Shown here: positions 11,532 through 22,486 of the stretch, piece by piece
Layout: every line of letters begins with the position of its first letter
Position numbering within the stretch: the stretch's first letter is position 1
Assembly: GCF_000350225.1 (NCBI RefSeq)
Contig: NW_005179144.1
Location: 1-64,000, forward strand
DNA: 64,000 nt
Direction of reading: 5' to 3'
From: Chondrus crispus
Lineage: Eukaryota > Rhodophyta > Florideophyceae > Gigartinales > Gigartinaceae
The notes under the pieces: model-generated
Databases searched by the model: none
The model's input: the letters and a program-made list of their open reading frames with translations, nothing else
Told to the model about the DNA's origin: nothing
Translations under genes and position numbers: made by a program

Positions 11532-11751
11532 ACAACCATAACGTAACGACAAAACGGAATCAACAACCCTTCATATACTGTACTGTACATCTTTATCAAA
11601 CTGAAGAGTCCACTTTAAATCTCAACATCTCATATAAATCCCTTGTCTTCTTTCCCCCTTCAACTTCAACAACCATCCTACTCGTAAATCCCAATCTCTA
11701 TATTATAAAAGGAAATATCCCCTAATCCCTAAATCCCCCTAATCCCCTAGT
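11532..11751. other. Insertion in copy 1 helicase, right end only
   Basis: These 220 bp are absent from the equivalent place in copy 2, where about 95 bp encode GKSMAVLLPAFMEK and following residues up to the shared GTACATGAGGCG. The piece is AT-rich and ends in CTAATCCCC-type repeats after CTATATTATAAAAGGAAAT. That motif also occurs at 33893 (CTATATTATAAAAGGGAAT). It is probably the visible end of an inserted repeat whose other end is in the gap. Family unknown. Confidence 0.6.
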
Positions 11752-11753
11752 AC

Positions 11754-14069
11754 ATGAGGCGCTCGACAAACTTCGCCCTACTCGCATCACATTGCGCGAA
11801 TGGACAAGGATCACTGGAATTTGCCGACCTCTACATCTTCACGGCCGAACAGTTGTCGCGGCCGTCTTTCAAAGAGCTGGTTGTTCGACTTATGGATACT
11901 AACAGGCTCGCTCGAGTAGTCATTGATGAGGCTCATCTCACAGCCATGTGGCAACATTTCCGCCCTGAATTGAAGTTTTTCCGTCGATCCCTTTCTATCA
12001 TCCCAAAGTCAGTCCCTCGTGTACTCCTCAGTGCCACCGTCCCACCCTGCGAGAGAAGAATCATTCTAGAGCGCCACGGCATTAACACAGCCTTCCTTTT
12101 CTCAATGCCTTCTCAAAGAAGGAATCTCGAGTTTGTTGTTCATACCTTCAGTGACGACTCTGACCCGGGCCTAAACACTCGCACTCCTGAAGGCTCCTTT
12201 GCCACCGCACAAGAAGTCATGAAGATGAATGCAGTAAGCTTTCTGCATCAGCACTTCCTCGATTGCACCAACGCCCCAAAGCCGTTGCCCAAAATATATA
12301 GAATCATCGCTTTCGCCCTGACGCGCCAAGAAACAACTTCTCTCCACAAAGCCCTGACGGCCGCATATGCACAAGGAAGTGTTGCCCACTCCAATCAACG
12401 CATCGCAGTCGAGCCGCTCATATATCATGCCGGCCTCACTAAAGAAGCTCGCGAAAAGGCCCACAACGACTGGACAGCAAACGAAGAGCTCTACGACATC
12501 ATAACAACCAAGGACCTCGTACCTTCAACTCTGTTCCGTATTATGGTTTGTACGTCCGCCTTCGGTACCGGAATAGATGTTCCAGATGTTCGAGCAACAG
12601 TTCATCTTGGCGCCGCAAGAAGCCTCGTCGACTTTGCACAGGAGAGTGGCCGGTCTGGACGCGACGGACACCACGCATTCGTCTTCGTCCTAAACTCAAC
12701 CCAGTACAATAAGAGCTTCGAAACCTCCCTTCTCAAAAAGGGCAACATTGACGAAAATGATCTTGCAGTAACGAACCGAAACGAGATGATGAATTGGGTC
12801 CTCAATACCACGGATTGCCGCAAAGATGCACTTTACACAACCATGGATGGCCAAGTCTCTGGTGTCTGTCGCTTCGACAAGCACGCAGTCTGGTGCGATG
12901 TTTGCAGATCTATGTTCCCCTCCCAGCCAACTAATGCACCGCACACCCCTCAGAGTTCACAATTTCACACACCGGATATCTCTAGACCTTGGGATGCAAA
13001 TTCGCAATCCCAGTCTCAGCAACATTCGCTTCCCACCACACCATCGCAATCGCAGCTGCCACCTCCACATCAAGATCAAAATCAAAACCATCTCGAGCCT
13101 CAACGGCAAAACCAAATCGGAGCCACCACATCCACGCAGCACAACTTCGATGAAATGCTTCTCTTGCTTGAGCAATCCGCTCCAACCAACCCCCCTCCAG
13201 CCCCTCCAGTTCGAAGAATCCTTAGCTTCTCCCCACAACAATCAAGTGAACGCTTGCTGCCTTCAGCATCACCTTCAATGCAGCAAGCACCATTTCCAGT
13301 CCGTCCACGGTCACTTCCGATGGCGTCACCATCTTTGAAGCAAGTCCTTTCGGGCAAACGGCCCGCATCACTTCCACCATCGGGAAGAAATTCATTCATG
13401 AGCTTACGAACTTCTCCCAGTATGGCGCGCCAAAGCCAACCTAATGTTCCCACAAACCCTTTGCCTTCCCCGTCACCTCCCCTATCGTTGCCATTTAGTC
13501 ACTTCCAGGCAATTGACACCGAATCCACGGTTCATTTAGTAACTCAGTTCCTCTTCCTAACCAAGACGACGTGTCTCTTATGCCACGCTTCTCCCCGCCG
13601 TTCCGGTACGGAACATCCTCAGAATGACTGTCCATTCATGGAAAGAAGCTGCTATGCCTGTTTCTCTACGACCCATTTCGTCCCGTCTTGCCCCGTCCCA
13701 AGAAAAGTCCCTCTCAAGTGCTATGATTGCCGCCTCTCGCACTGCCTTGGCCAACCACTTCACCCCACATTCGGCCAATACGGTCGTTGCGATCTACGTC
13801 CTATGATATCACTCGCCTGGAACCTTTGGCGAATGAAGTCTTTCCAGCAACAGATCGCTGAAAACCTGTTCCCTTCCGAAATCCTTTGCCGCTTCAACTC
13901 TGTTCTCCGTGACCGCCCGGCCCGGGTCACTGAGAAGGACTTAGCCGTCATCTTCTCGGATGCATCCATAGAGTCCGCTGACGAGAATAACGAGGATATG
14001 CCTCTGACAATATGGCTCCCACTGGCTTGGGCCATACATCAAGGTCTTCTCCAACTGGACTGCCAGTAG
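11754..14069 (+). CDS. OrsD/recombinase/RecQ fusion, 3' part (copy 1)
   Basis: Helicase half of the copy 1 gene, resuming at MRR(S)TNFALLASHC. It keeps the DEAH box (VVIDEAH), motif III (LLSATVP), the RecQ-type motif V (CTSAFGTGIDVPDVRATVH) and motif VI (QESGRSGRDG). The Gln/Pro/Ser-rich linker and C-terminal Cys/His-rich module follow. In copy 1 that module has SCYACF, where copy 2 has SCYARF, so copy 1 probably holds the original zinc ligand. The C-terminus (MKSFQQQIAENLFPSEILCR) is the native version of the stretch replaced by an 81-bp patch in copy 2. The ATG at 11754 is internal to the original gene and is not a real start. Confidence 0.75.
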   Translation: MRRSTNFALLASHCANGQGSLEFADLYIFTAEQLSRPSFKELVVRLMDTNRLARVVIDEAHLTAMWQHFRPELKFFRRSLSIIPKSVPRVLLSATVPPCERRIILERHGINTAFLFSMPSQRRNLEFVVHTFSDDSDPGLNTRTPEGSFATAQEVMKMNAVSFLHQHFLDCTNAPKPLPKIYRIIAFALTRQETTSLHKALTAAYAQGSVAHSNQRIAVEPLIYHAGLTKEAREKAHNDWTANEELYDIITTKDLVPSTLFRIMVCTSAFGTGIDVPDVRATVHLGAARSLVDFAQESGRSGRDGHHAFVFVLNSTQYNKSFETSLLKKGNIDENDLAVTNRNEMMNWVLNTTDCRKDALYTTMDGQVSGVCRFDKHAVWCDVCRSMFPSQPTNAPHTPQSSQFHTPDISRPWDANSQSQSQQHSLPTTPSQSQLPPPHQDQNQNHLEPQRQNQIGATTSTQHNFDEMLLLLEQSAPTNPPPAPPVRRILSFSPQQSSERLLPSASPSMQQAPFPVRPRSLPMASPSLKQVLSGKRPASLPPSGRNSFMSLRTSPSMARQSQPNVPTNPLPSPSPPLSLPFSHFQAIDTESTVHLVTQFLFLTKTTCLLCHASPRRSGTEHPQNDCPFMERSCYACFSTTHFVPSCPVPRKVPLKCYDCRLSHCLGQPLHPTFGQYGRCDLRPMISLAWNLWRMKSFQQQIAENLFPSEILCRFNSVLRDRPARVTEKDLAVIFSDASIESADENNEDMPLTIWLPLAWAIHQGLLQLDCQ

Positions 14070-14449
14070 TTTTCGATATCCACATACTGCAGTATTAGGA
14101 TCACATTTTCAATAAACTCTCAACGATAGAAAGCTTCAATCTTCTCGAAAACGGAACCATTCACATGTCACAGCGATCCTCACATTTCCATGTGCCCGTG
14201 CGATCACTACCCGCCGTTTTTGTTGAATCATTCATTTATACATCTTCTACGTCGCGCCATATCCAACTGCTATGCTCACCAATTGTGCCGTTTTGCTGTT
14301 TCTCCACTACACAAACAACCCCACAAAATTTACACTTGTGCTTTCGTAACGGCCATCTACTACCGAAGTAGCTGAAACAGAAAAGAAACATGCAAACGCA
14401 CCGTTCAGGCCCCTTGCAAGACGCGTCTTGCGAGTAGCCCTCTCCAAAG

Positions 14450-15425
14450 TATCATTCTCGCACCCTTCCAAAACGCATCGTTCTCGCGCCCCTCCAGAAC
14501 GCATCATGGGCGCACCCTTCTCGAACGTATCATTCTGGCACCCCTTCAGAACGCATCGTGGGCGCACCCCTCCCGAACGTATCATTCTCGCACCCTTCCA
14601 AAACGCATCGTTCTCGCGCCCCTCCAGAACGCATCATGGGCGCACCCCTCCCGAACGTATCATTCTCGAACCCTTCCAAAACGCATTGTTCTCGCGCCCC
14701 TCCAGAACGCATCATGGGCGCACCCGTCTCGAACGTATCATTCTCGCACCCCTTCAGAACGCATCGTGGGCGCACCCCTCCCGAACGTATCATTCTCGCA
14801 CCCTTCCAAAACGCATCGTTCTCGCGCCCCTCCAGAACGCATCATGGGCGCACCCCTCTCGAACGTATCATTCTCGCACCCCTTCAGAACGCATCGTGGG
14901 CGCACCCCTCCCGAACGTATCATTCTCGCACCCTTCCAAAATGCATTGTTCTCGCGCCCCTCCAGACCGCATCATGGGCGCACCCCTTCCGAACTCATCA
15001 TTCTCGCACCCTCCTAGAACGCGTCGTGGGCGCACCCCTCTCGAACGTATCATTCTCGCACCCCTTCAGAACGCATCGTGGGCGCACCCGTCCCGAACGT
15101 ATCATTCTCGCACCCTTCCAAAATGCATTGTTCTCGCGCCCCTCCAGACCGCATCATGGGCGCACCCCTCCCGAACGCATCAATCTCGCACCTCCGTTAG
15201 AACGTGTCGTGGCAGCACCCCTCTCGAACGTATCATTCTGGCATCTCTCTAAAACGAATGATGAGCGCACCCCTATAGAACACATCACGAGCGCACCCCT
15301 CTCCAACGTAGCATTCTGGCACCCCTTCCAACGCATCATTCTCGCACCCCCTCAGCTCGCATCCTAGACGCACCTCTCCAGAACACATCGTGCGCGCATC
15401 CCTCCCCAACGCATCTCTGACACAC
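14450..15425. repeat. 26-bp minisatellite, long array (copy 1)
   Basis: Tandem 26-bp units of the form GAACGCATC(A/G)T...CGCACCCCTCC, with three alternating variants (TCATTCTCGCACCC, TCGTTCTCGCGCCC, TCATGGGCGCACCC) giving a 78-bp higher-order period. About 37 units, degenerating towards the right end. It keeps reading frames open on both strands, which I do not take as coding. It lies 380 bp after the helicase stop. Confidence 0.85.
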
Positions 15426-15675
15426 TTGTCCAAAATGCGTCGTTGAGGCAACGATCATCGAAACCTGCATACGGCGCTTTTCAATTTCGCGCAGTAAATA
15501 ACTTAGAAAGCTTTGATGTTCAGGACATAAATTACTCCGCCTTATTGTGTAATTCAAATAAATTAAATTAATTACCTTATGCCTTATTGTGTAATTCGTA
15601 CATGCGCATTAGGACACTGTTAGTGCAGTATAAGGCCCTGCCACTAAATCTGCCTGCTGTAATTGCCCCACCCAG

Positions 15676-15925
15676 CACGATACGTTTTGGGCATCTGACA
15701 ATCTTGCCAGACGAGGGACACGGTACGTGATAAAATATGAAGTTAATAATATTGCTCATGCGCCTCTAATCGCACACGGCAAAAACTAAATTTTGCGCAC
15801 TGACATTTTATTGGCTGTGCGCCGCCGTCGGCAAAATTTTAGTCAGAAATTCCCAACAGCAATGTTGCCAATACAGCGCGTATGGGGGTGCCGCCGTGTA
15901 AATCGGCCTAAAACGTATCGTCCCA
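15676..15925. mobile_element. MITE-like element with ACGATACGTTTT ends
   Basis: Begins CACGATACGTTTTGGGC and ends with its reverse complement CTAAAACGTATCGTCCC, spanning about 250 bp of non-coding sequence. A diverged relative of the interior is at 29860-30075. Confidence 0.6.
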
Positions 15926-15956
15926 CCAGAAAACCGTCGCCGTTAAAACCGCCCGG

Positions 15957-16083
15957 CACGATACGTTTTGGGTCATATACCGTAGACAGTACCAAAATCG
16001 CACATACGTCGAATCAGGCCTGGACGATACGTTTTTTGTCATTACGTATCGATCCTGACATGTGCCAAAAACGTATCGTCCCG
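15957..16083. mobile_element. Second element with ACGATACGTTTT ends
   Basis: GCACGATACGTTTTGGG at the left and CCAAAAACGTATCGTCCC at the right, with an extra internal ACGATACGTTTTTTG. Bases 15975-16055 are the likely source of the 81-bp patch in the copy 2 helicase. Confidence 0.6.
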
Positions 16084-16194
16084 CGGGAACTGACGCCAGA
16101 ACTAAACATAGGCTTCCACCTCGCCTTCAGTGATGTGGCCATCGGGAGCGTAGCCTCCTGCCACCGGCCAAGGGACGCATTTTTTCTGGGCTTC

Positions 16195-17040
16195 CTAGCC
16201 GACCGCTGCGGCGAGCTCCTCTTGTATTGCCTCCCCATATACCCGCTCCTGGTGTTGCGCGGTGACCGGCAAATACTCTACCGGGATGCTGTGATCCTTG
16301 ACAGCGTAAGTTTCATATGAAGTGTCCGAGGCTGGAGATTGCTCTTCCGGGGAACCATATGGAGGCTGGTACTGTGCTTCCCAATGCGCGGGAGGCTGGT
16401 GCTGCGCTGTGCCATACGCAGACTGCTCAATTGTCGCGCATTGCTCCTCCTTAATGACGTATTGTACACGCCCAGGAGCCTGCGAGACTCGGGCTGGCTG
16501 CTCCCGAAGCGCCGGTGTGTTTTGATTCGGTTGTTGGTCGTTTCCATGGTGAACAAAGCGGCCAGGCTGTTTCGTATTGTTGGCAACTGGCACATCTTGT
16601 CGGTGTTGCTGCAGCGCAACAGCCTTCTTGAACGTCTTTTTCTGCGGAACTGCCTTGCGTTCACTCGATTTGACCTTGGCGTTGGCCCCCTTCTTCCCGC
16701 GCTTCTTGGAAATACCCCCTTCGAGGGCGGGGCGGATGTTTTTGGAGCGGCGCAAGCGGCATGCGTTGCAAAGCGTTGCAACGCCGCCCGATCCGCTACG
16801 GCGGACGGGGGTGATGACAGTTTTGCACCTGGCACAAGTCCAAGGGGTTCCATCTGGTAGAAAGCGAATGATCCCTTTGGGCTTGCGCTTGGAGCAGCCC
16901 TTGCAAGCAGGTGGGGGGGTAAGAGGTTTGGGAGCGGGAGGAGTGAAGCGAGAAACGAAAGCGTCGAGGGAGTTTGGGGGAGGCTCTGTAGGGCAACCGA
17001 TAGGGAAGAACGGTGTCTGGGGGGAGGCGGTGGGAAACAT
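16195..17040 (-). CDS. GATA-type zinc-finger protein (copy 2)
   Basis: 281 aa, starting MFPTASPQTPFFPIG, with the finger C69-x2-C72-x18-C91-x2-C94 identical in its ligands to copy 1. The basic segment and Gln/Pro/Tyr-rich tail are preserved. Substitutions are few and mostly in the N-terminal Pro-rich segment (for example DAFVSRFTPPAPKP). Both copies are full length, so both may be expressed. It is transcribed away from the helicase gene of the same unit, with the MITE block between them. It may regulate the element or be a host gene caught in the duplication. Confidence 0.8.
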   Translation of the reverse strand: MFPTASPQTPFFPIGCPTEPPPNSLDAFVSRFTPPAPKPLTPPPACKGCSKRKPKGIIRFLPDGTPWTCARCKTVITPVRRSGSGGVATLCNACRLRRSKNIRPALEGGISKKRGKKGANAKVKSSERKAVPQKKTFKKAVALQQHRQDVPVANNTKQPGRFVHHGNDQQPNQNTPALREQPARVSQAPGRVQYVIKEEQCATIEQSAYGTAQHQPPAHWEAQYQPPYGSPEEQSPASDTSYETYAVKDHSIPVEYLPVTAQHQERVYGEAIQEELAAAVG

Positions 17041-17157
17041 GTTGGAGAGTTGGTGGTATCGTAGAACGAAAAAAAAGGAGTCAAGATGAGATGATGAGCG
17101 TCGGGATGAGGGGTGAGGAGGGGGGAGGAACGAAAGCTAGTACGGCGGGGTGGGCTG

Positions 17158-17166
17158 TTTATAAAG
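17158..17166 (-). promoter_or_regulatory. TATA box for GATA gene, copy 2
   Basis: Minus-strand CTTTATAAACAG, the same position relative to the ATG (17040) as in copy 1. Confidence 0.55.
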
Positions 17167-17621
17167 AGCGGGGCTATGGACGACGGTGTGGGTGGGGGAA
17201 AGGGGTTCGCTAAGGCGCAGAGCGGTTCGTTACCATATGATTCACTCGGTTGGGGGGATGAGGGGGGCGAGCGAGGGACTGTTCCCCGTGAGAGGCAGAT
17301 TGTATGAGCACGGGCCTGCCGATGCAGCCCACAGGAGGGCTACAATGGAGGAAAGGGCGGGGATGGGCGGGGGGGAGATGGAGGAGGTGGAGGGGGGGCC
17401 GCCGCTTGCAAGACAGTGGGGTTGAGCAGCCGGCTGCACATAGCGCCGTGCAGCCGGCTGCATATTGGAGTTTAGACAGTAAGAAGGCAGGGGCGGGGAT
17501 GGTTGGGGGCGATGAAAGGAGTCCACGGAGGGAAGGAGGGGTCCCGTACGGGGGGGGGGAAGAAGGAGGGGAGTGCGGAAGCGGGCGGCTGTGCACGAGC
17601 GCGTCCGGGAGACTCAGCTCG

Positions 17622-17629
17622 TATATAAT
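17622..17629 (+). promoter_or_regulatory. TATA-like box, plus strand (copy 2)
   Basis: TATATAAT, the copy of 3187-3194, about 50 bp before the ATG at 17680. Confidence 0.35.
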
Positions 17630-17679
17630 CCCTAAACTCTACTTGCTCGTGACCGCGGGGAGCGTGTTATGTGAAGAGC

Positions 17680-17991
17680 ATGCAGGCTCGTCCAAAGGAC
17701 GTGCTGCACGACTTCGTTGAGATGTGCACCGGCGTGCAGCCTGACCCCTTCCTACCATTCCCGAAGCTTGCTCCTCCGTCCCACGACGTCACCTCCCTCT
17801 GTCCTGTCGAAACGAAAAAAGAAAAAACCTCCATCTTCACCCATTCCGCCCTCCCTTCGTATCCCCTTGGTACCCATCCCCGCTCCCTACCCCCACCACC
17901 CAAACATAATCCTCCCCCCACACCCGACCCCCGCGCCCGCACCTCCTCTTTCTTCGCAGCAACGGACTATCCCAGTACTCCAGGTCCGTAA
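17680..17991 (+). CDS. Possible small Pro-rich protein (copy 2)
   Basis: Second copy of the 3245 frame, 103 codons. It ends earlier than copy 1 because of a single-base difference after ATDYPS(T/I)PGP. Weak candidate; see copy 1. Confidence 0.25.
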   Translation: MQARPKDVLHDFVEMCTGVQPDPFLPFPKLAPPSHDVTSLCPVETKKEKTSIFTHSALPSYPLGTHPRSLPPPPKHNPPPTPDPRARTSSFFAATDYPSTPGP

Positions 17992-18224
17992 CTGCGTCTG
18001 TGGTCCCAGCATAAAGCGTTTTGGCTTTGGTAAGACTTGAATCTTTAGTGCAGATGTGCAGTATGAGTGATAGCGCCCTGCGTGAGTTCCTTGAAAGCAG
18101 TGATGCAAGAAAAGTGGCTTTAAAAAGTCGAAATTTCAATTTTCTTACACTGCCAGGTTCGATATAGAGCCGTTTTCGTCCCACAGACACAGGTCAGCAC
18201 TATATTACCAATACAGGAAATGTT

Positions 18225-18337
18225 AGTATGGGTGGCCACCCATACTAGAATCACCCTCCGAAAAGTTATCAAATTTTAATAAAGTTGTAGTATGGCTGGC
18301 CACCCATACAGCAAAATGAAATCTTGTCGCGCGACAA
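18225..18337. mobile_element. Short palindromic MITE-like element
   Basis: Copy 2 equivalent of 3790-3902: 22-bp GGTGGCCACC palindrome at the left, TTGTCGCGCGACAA at the right. Confidence 0.6.
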
Positions 18338-18734
18338 CCGCACTAGAATCACACCCAAATCACCCCCCAAAACATTACCAAAAATCACCCTAACGCAATG
18401 TATTACACGTGCGAACAGAAATGCTTTGTATGACACGTGGTGATCAAAACGCAATCTATAACACGTTACACTGTCGAACATTAATTAATGCATATTATAA
18501 ACACTATATATCTAACTTTGATTTAATTAATGTCGAGCAGTACCATCACTAGAACAATGGCACTCCGGAACTCCGCGTCCTTAGAACGTAATCGCCGAAC
18601 ATTACACTGTCGGACATTAATTAAGTCCCCACGTCTAAAACATTGCATTTTGGTCGCCACGTGTACTTCATTGCATTTTGGTCATACGTGAAGTACATTG
18701 CATTTTATTCGCCACGTGTAATACATTGCATTTT

Positions 18735-18872
18735 TGTCGTGCAACAAGATTTTCAAAAGCTGTATGGGTGGCCAGCCATACTGGAATCGACCTCCAAACA
18801 ATTAGCAAAAATTACATTAGTTGCAGTATGGCTGGCCACCCATACAGCTTTTGAGAATCTTGTTGCACGACA
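18735..18872. mobile_element. 138-bp MITE with 48-bp TIRs
   Basis: Copy 2 equivalent of 4245-4382. One base in the right arm (TTGAGAATC) breaks the otherwise perfect TIR match. Confidence 0.85.
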
Positions 18873-19590
18873 GAATATTGCATATCATACCAAATACCTT
18901 GCCTGCTCTTGCAAGCCTGCCCGATGTACCTTGATATTTTTGAGAGCCCGGCAGGGCTCTATAGTCGAAAAATCCCCCACCATAACTGAACAACAAACTT
19001 TACTTATATATCCTTTGCCAATCTATCGTGCAATCGACTACGTCTTTTAAGCCGTAATGTCACAATACGAAGTCTAGAGTGCCCTAGAGTGCAGTAATAA
19101 GTCTGCAAATAAATAGACCCAATGCATTAAACAAGCACACCAACTGCAATGGAGGTCGTGCGCGAGGACTGCTATTAATTAATCCCGTACTTCGTCAATC
19201 CCCTAATTAGAAGTATTGTAATTAGTAAATAATTGTGGTTAATATTTAATGATCATTTAATTGTTGCACAAGCTCTACCATCATCCAGACAAGGGTGCTC
19301 CAAAACCCAGCGTCCTTGGGACGCGATCTCGTTATTAATTAACGCATATTGCAATCATAATAGATTTAATGCTCACGTACATGGCTTTCACACAACTTTC
19401 GATGACAGCAAGATCCGACAATTGTACAACAGTGTTGTTCGTTATTACGAAGTCTTCTTGTGAGCCCACAGTAGAGCCTCTCTGCCTGTGGAGAGATCGG
19501 AGTTCTGGAAGGCGCAGGGCGGAAAGGTGCATGCACCGTTTGGGGGGCTGGAAGCGTTTGGTTGTGGTGCAAATATTTCTTAAAATGACG

Positions 19591-19815
19591 ATGTCGTACG
19601 ACACTCTTCGCCAGTCTGTGATCAGTGACCACTGATCACAGACCCATTGATCACAGGGCCATTTGCCAAAAAATTTGGAATCTAAAATTTTGTCAAATTT
19701 TACAGCAAGGACGATGTCGTACGACACCCTTTGCCGGTCTGTGATCAGTGACCACTGATCACAGACCCACTGATCACAGACCCACTGATCACAGACCCAC
19801 TGATCACAGGGCCAA
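19591..19815. repeat. GATC-palindrome modules (pair, copy 2)
   Basis: Copy 2 equivalent of 5101-5325: two modules of TCGTACGA plus GTGATCAGTG palindromes with tandem half-sites. Confidence 0.8.
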
Positions 19816-20183
19816 ATTCTAAAACATTTTCTAAAAATTTGCAATCTTAAGTTTTGGCGATGACAACTTCGCCACGAGCGATACCCGCTCTACTCACAGG
19901 CCCGTTGACAGTTTTTTCGCCCTAAAGTTAGCCTCCCTCTATCTGAAGTACTTTCCATTTAATATTGAGGTCTTCTAAAACTGTACTATCCCATTAACGC
20001 GAGTATTGCTCTGTACCCACAGACCCTTCTACATTCTCACCGCCCTAAAGCCAGACTTACTCTATCTGAAGTACTTTCCATTAACATTAAGGTCTTCTAA
20101 AACTGTACCATCCTATTAACGCAAATATTTTTTCGATATTATTGGGCTGCCGTTTCAACCGGTTGTGTCCAAGATTTGGAGGT

Positions 20184-20232
20184 GTCGTACGACACCCCTC
20201 CTTGGTCTGTGATCAGTGACCACTGATCACAG
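20184..20232. repeat. GATC-palindrome module (single, copy 2)
   Basis: Copy 2 equivalent of 5694-5742, with the 16-bp palindrome GGTGTCGTACGACACC. Confidence 0.75.
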
Positions 20233-20876
20233 AACCAAAATCTAAGACATTTTTCCAAAATTTGGAATCAATGGAGGTCGTGCGCGAGGACCGTTGTACG
20301 TGGGAGTTGTCTGCATAATTGCTTGGTAGTGTCAGCTATTAACTCTTGCTTGACTGTGTCAGACATTACTTAGTCCCCTACTCCATTAATTTCCTAAATA
20401 CAAATATTGTAATTAGTAAATAATTGAGGTAATTTTTAATGATCATTTAATTGATGCACAAGCTCTACCATCATCCAGACAATGGTGCTTCAAACCCTTA
20501 CGTCTTTGGGACGCAGTTTGGTAATTAATTGGGGCATGTTGTAATCATTATACATTTAATGTTAATATTGAGTTTTCAATTAGTTAGAATTTTCGTGTAG
20601 TTTGATCCAGACGACAGTACAGCACACCATACGTAATGAGACGCAGGCAATGGGTCATACCGTAGTTTCCACGCAATAAAGTATCCGACGGACACCCGCT
20701 TCTTCGTGGATCGGAGGGTATCGGAGTTCACGGAACCACACTTCGAAAGCAGTGATGCAAGAAAAATGGCTTTAAAAAGTCGAAATTTCAGTTTTCTTAT
20801 ACTGCCAGGTTCGATATAGAGCCGTTTTCGTCCCATTGGCACAGGTCAGCACTATATTACCAATACAAGAAATGTT

Positions 20877-20988
20877 AGTATGGGTGGCCACCCATACTAG
20901 AATCACCCTCCGAAAGTTATCAAATTTTAATAAAGTTGTAGTATGGCTGGCCACCCATACAGCAAAATGAAATCTTGTCGCGCGACAA
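20877..20988. mobile_element. Short palindromic MITE-like element
   Basis: Copy 2 equivalent of 6386-6497. Confidence 0.6.
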
Positions 20989-21324
20989 CCATACTACAAT
21001 CATACTCAAATCACGCCCCAAAAAATATCAAAAATCTTAGATTTTACGTTAATAATTTAATATTTAACTACTATTTAATTAATGTCGAGCAGTACCATCA
21101 TTAGAACAATGGTACCCCGAAACTTTGCGTCCTTAGGATGCGATCGCGGAACATTACACTGTCGGACATGAATTAATGCATTTCATAAACACTATATACT
21201 TAACATAAATATTTAACTACGATTTAATAAATGTCTTGCTCGCCACGTGTACTTCATTGCATTTTAGTCATCTACACGTGGAGTACATTGCATTTTATTC
21301 GCCACGAGTAATACATTGCATTTT

Positions 21325-21462
21325 TGTCGTGCAACAAGATTTTCAAAAGCTGTATGGGTGGCCAGCCATACTGGAATCGACCTCCAAACAATTAGCAAAA
21401 ATTACATTAGTTGCAGTATGGCTGGCCACCCATACAGCTTTTGAAAATCTTGTTGCACGACA
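21325..21462. mobile_element. 138-bp MITE with 48-bp TIRs
   Basis: Copy 2 equivalent of 6834-6971, with both arms still matching. Confidence 0.85.
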
Positions 21463-22055
21463 GAACATTGCATATCATACCAAAGACCTTGCATGCTCTT
21501 GCAAGCCTGCGCGATTTACCCTGATATTTTTGAGAGCCCGGCAGGGCTCTATAGTCGAAAAATCCCCCACTATAACTGAACAACAAACTTTACTTATATA
21601 TCCTTTGCCAATCTATCGTGGAATCGACTACGTCTTTTAAGCCGTAATGTCACAATACGAAGTCTAGAGTGCCCTAGAGTGCAGTAATAAGTCTGCAAAT
21701 ATATAGACCCAATGCATTAAACAAGCACACCAACTCGAATAGAGGTCGTGTGTGACGACCGTTGTACGTGGGAGTTGTCCGCGTAGATGCTGGACAGTGT
21801 CAGCTGTTAACTCTTGCTTGACAGTGTCAGACATTAATTAATCTCCCACTCCATTAATCCCCTAATTAGAAATATTGTAATTAGTAAATAATTGTGGTTA
21901 ATATTTAATGATCATTTAATTGTTGCACAAGCTCTACCATCATCCAGACAATGGTGCTCCAAACCCCCGCGTCCTTGGGACGCGATTTCGTTACTAATGA
22001 GCGCATGTTGTAATCATCATAAATTTAATGTTAATATTGAGTTTTCAATTAGTTA

Positions 22056-22156
22056 GAATTTTCCTGGACTTGGGAAGCCGTCAGCGTAGGAAAGTCGGTC
22101 GAAGAACTTTTTGGAAGTATACAGCCACCGGCCCCCACTGTTAGGAATGTACATGG
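22056..22156 (-). pseudogene. Captured fragment of ParB/oxygenase gene (copy 2)
   Basis: Same 100-bp oxygenase fragment as 7565-7665, encoding MYIPNSGGRWLYTSKK on the minus strand. It was therefore present before the 14-kb duplication. Confidence 0.8.
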
Positions 22157-22486
22157 ACAACTGTGTTCCCGTAATCCCCCTCCTCCCCCTAATCTCAAAT
22201 TCGAGATGCACACTCATAACTTCAACCAAAAGCAAAATTGCTCAACCTGCACCTCATTCAGACTCTGGCAAACCACAGATCAAATTCACATCCCCATTCC
22301 CTTCTGACGCCATACAGCGACGTGTTTCCCTAACTCACGTAATCACCCTTAATTTCATGACCCTACTTCCTTGACACCCACTACTAACTATGCCAAATTC
22401 TCCACATCATCGTAGAACTTCACCACGTATCGGAACGTCAACCCTTCCTTTCTGTGCTACCCAGGCTCCCCGGTCTCCTACTCAGT

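Larger units (their letters stand above)
1676..16108. repeat. Tandem 14-kb duplication, copy 1
   Basis: Sequence beginning GGCTTCCACCTCGCC at 1676 is repeated from 16111 with only scattered base changes and a few indels, through to ACGCCAGAACTAAAC just before 16110. The copies are in direct orientation and abut. Content: GATA gene, MITE block, oxygenase fragment, helicase gene, 26-bp minisatellite and two terminal MITE-like elements. Copy 1 is longer mainly because of a larger minisatellite and the insertion plus gap in the helicase. At the junction the unit end (CTAAAC) meets the unit start with about one extra base, as expected of a simple tandem duplication joined by end joining. Confidence 0.9.
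18085..22051. repeat. Nested MITE and palindrome block (copy 2)
   Basis: Counterpart of 3650-7560 with the same order of modules. Near 18650 it carries an extra 55 bp made of repeated GCCACGTGTACTTCATTGCATTTTG-like words, a further copy of the ACATTGCATTTT motif that flanks the MITEs. Confidence 0.8.

Noticed and set aside
11690-11755. Helitron ends (TCTCTATATTATAAAAGG and a CTAG end)
   Set aside because: The intact site in copy 2 does not show the expected A|T insertion point, no hairpin precedes the CTAG, and the other end is hidden by the gap.
14428-15367. Two long overlapping plus-strand frames (about 270 codons) in the 26-bp array
   Set aside because: They arise because three 26-bp units make a 78-bp period divisible by three; the peptides are pure repeat and the array is mostly lost in copy 2.
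14450-15425. Possible CRISPR-like array
   Set aside because: Units are contiguous with no unique spacers; it is a minisatellite in a eukaryotic context.
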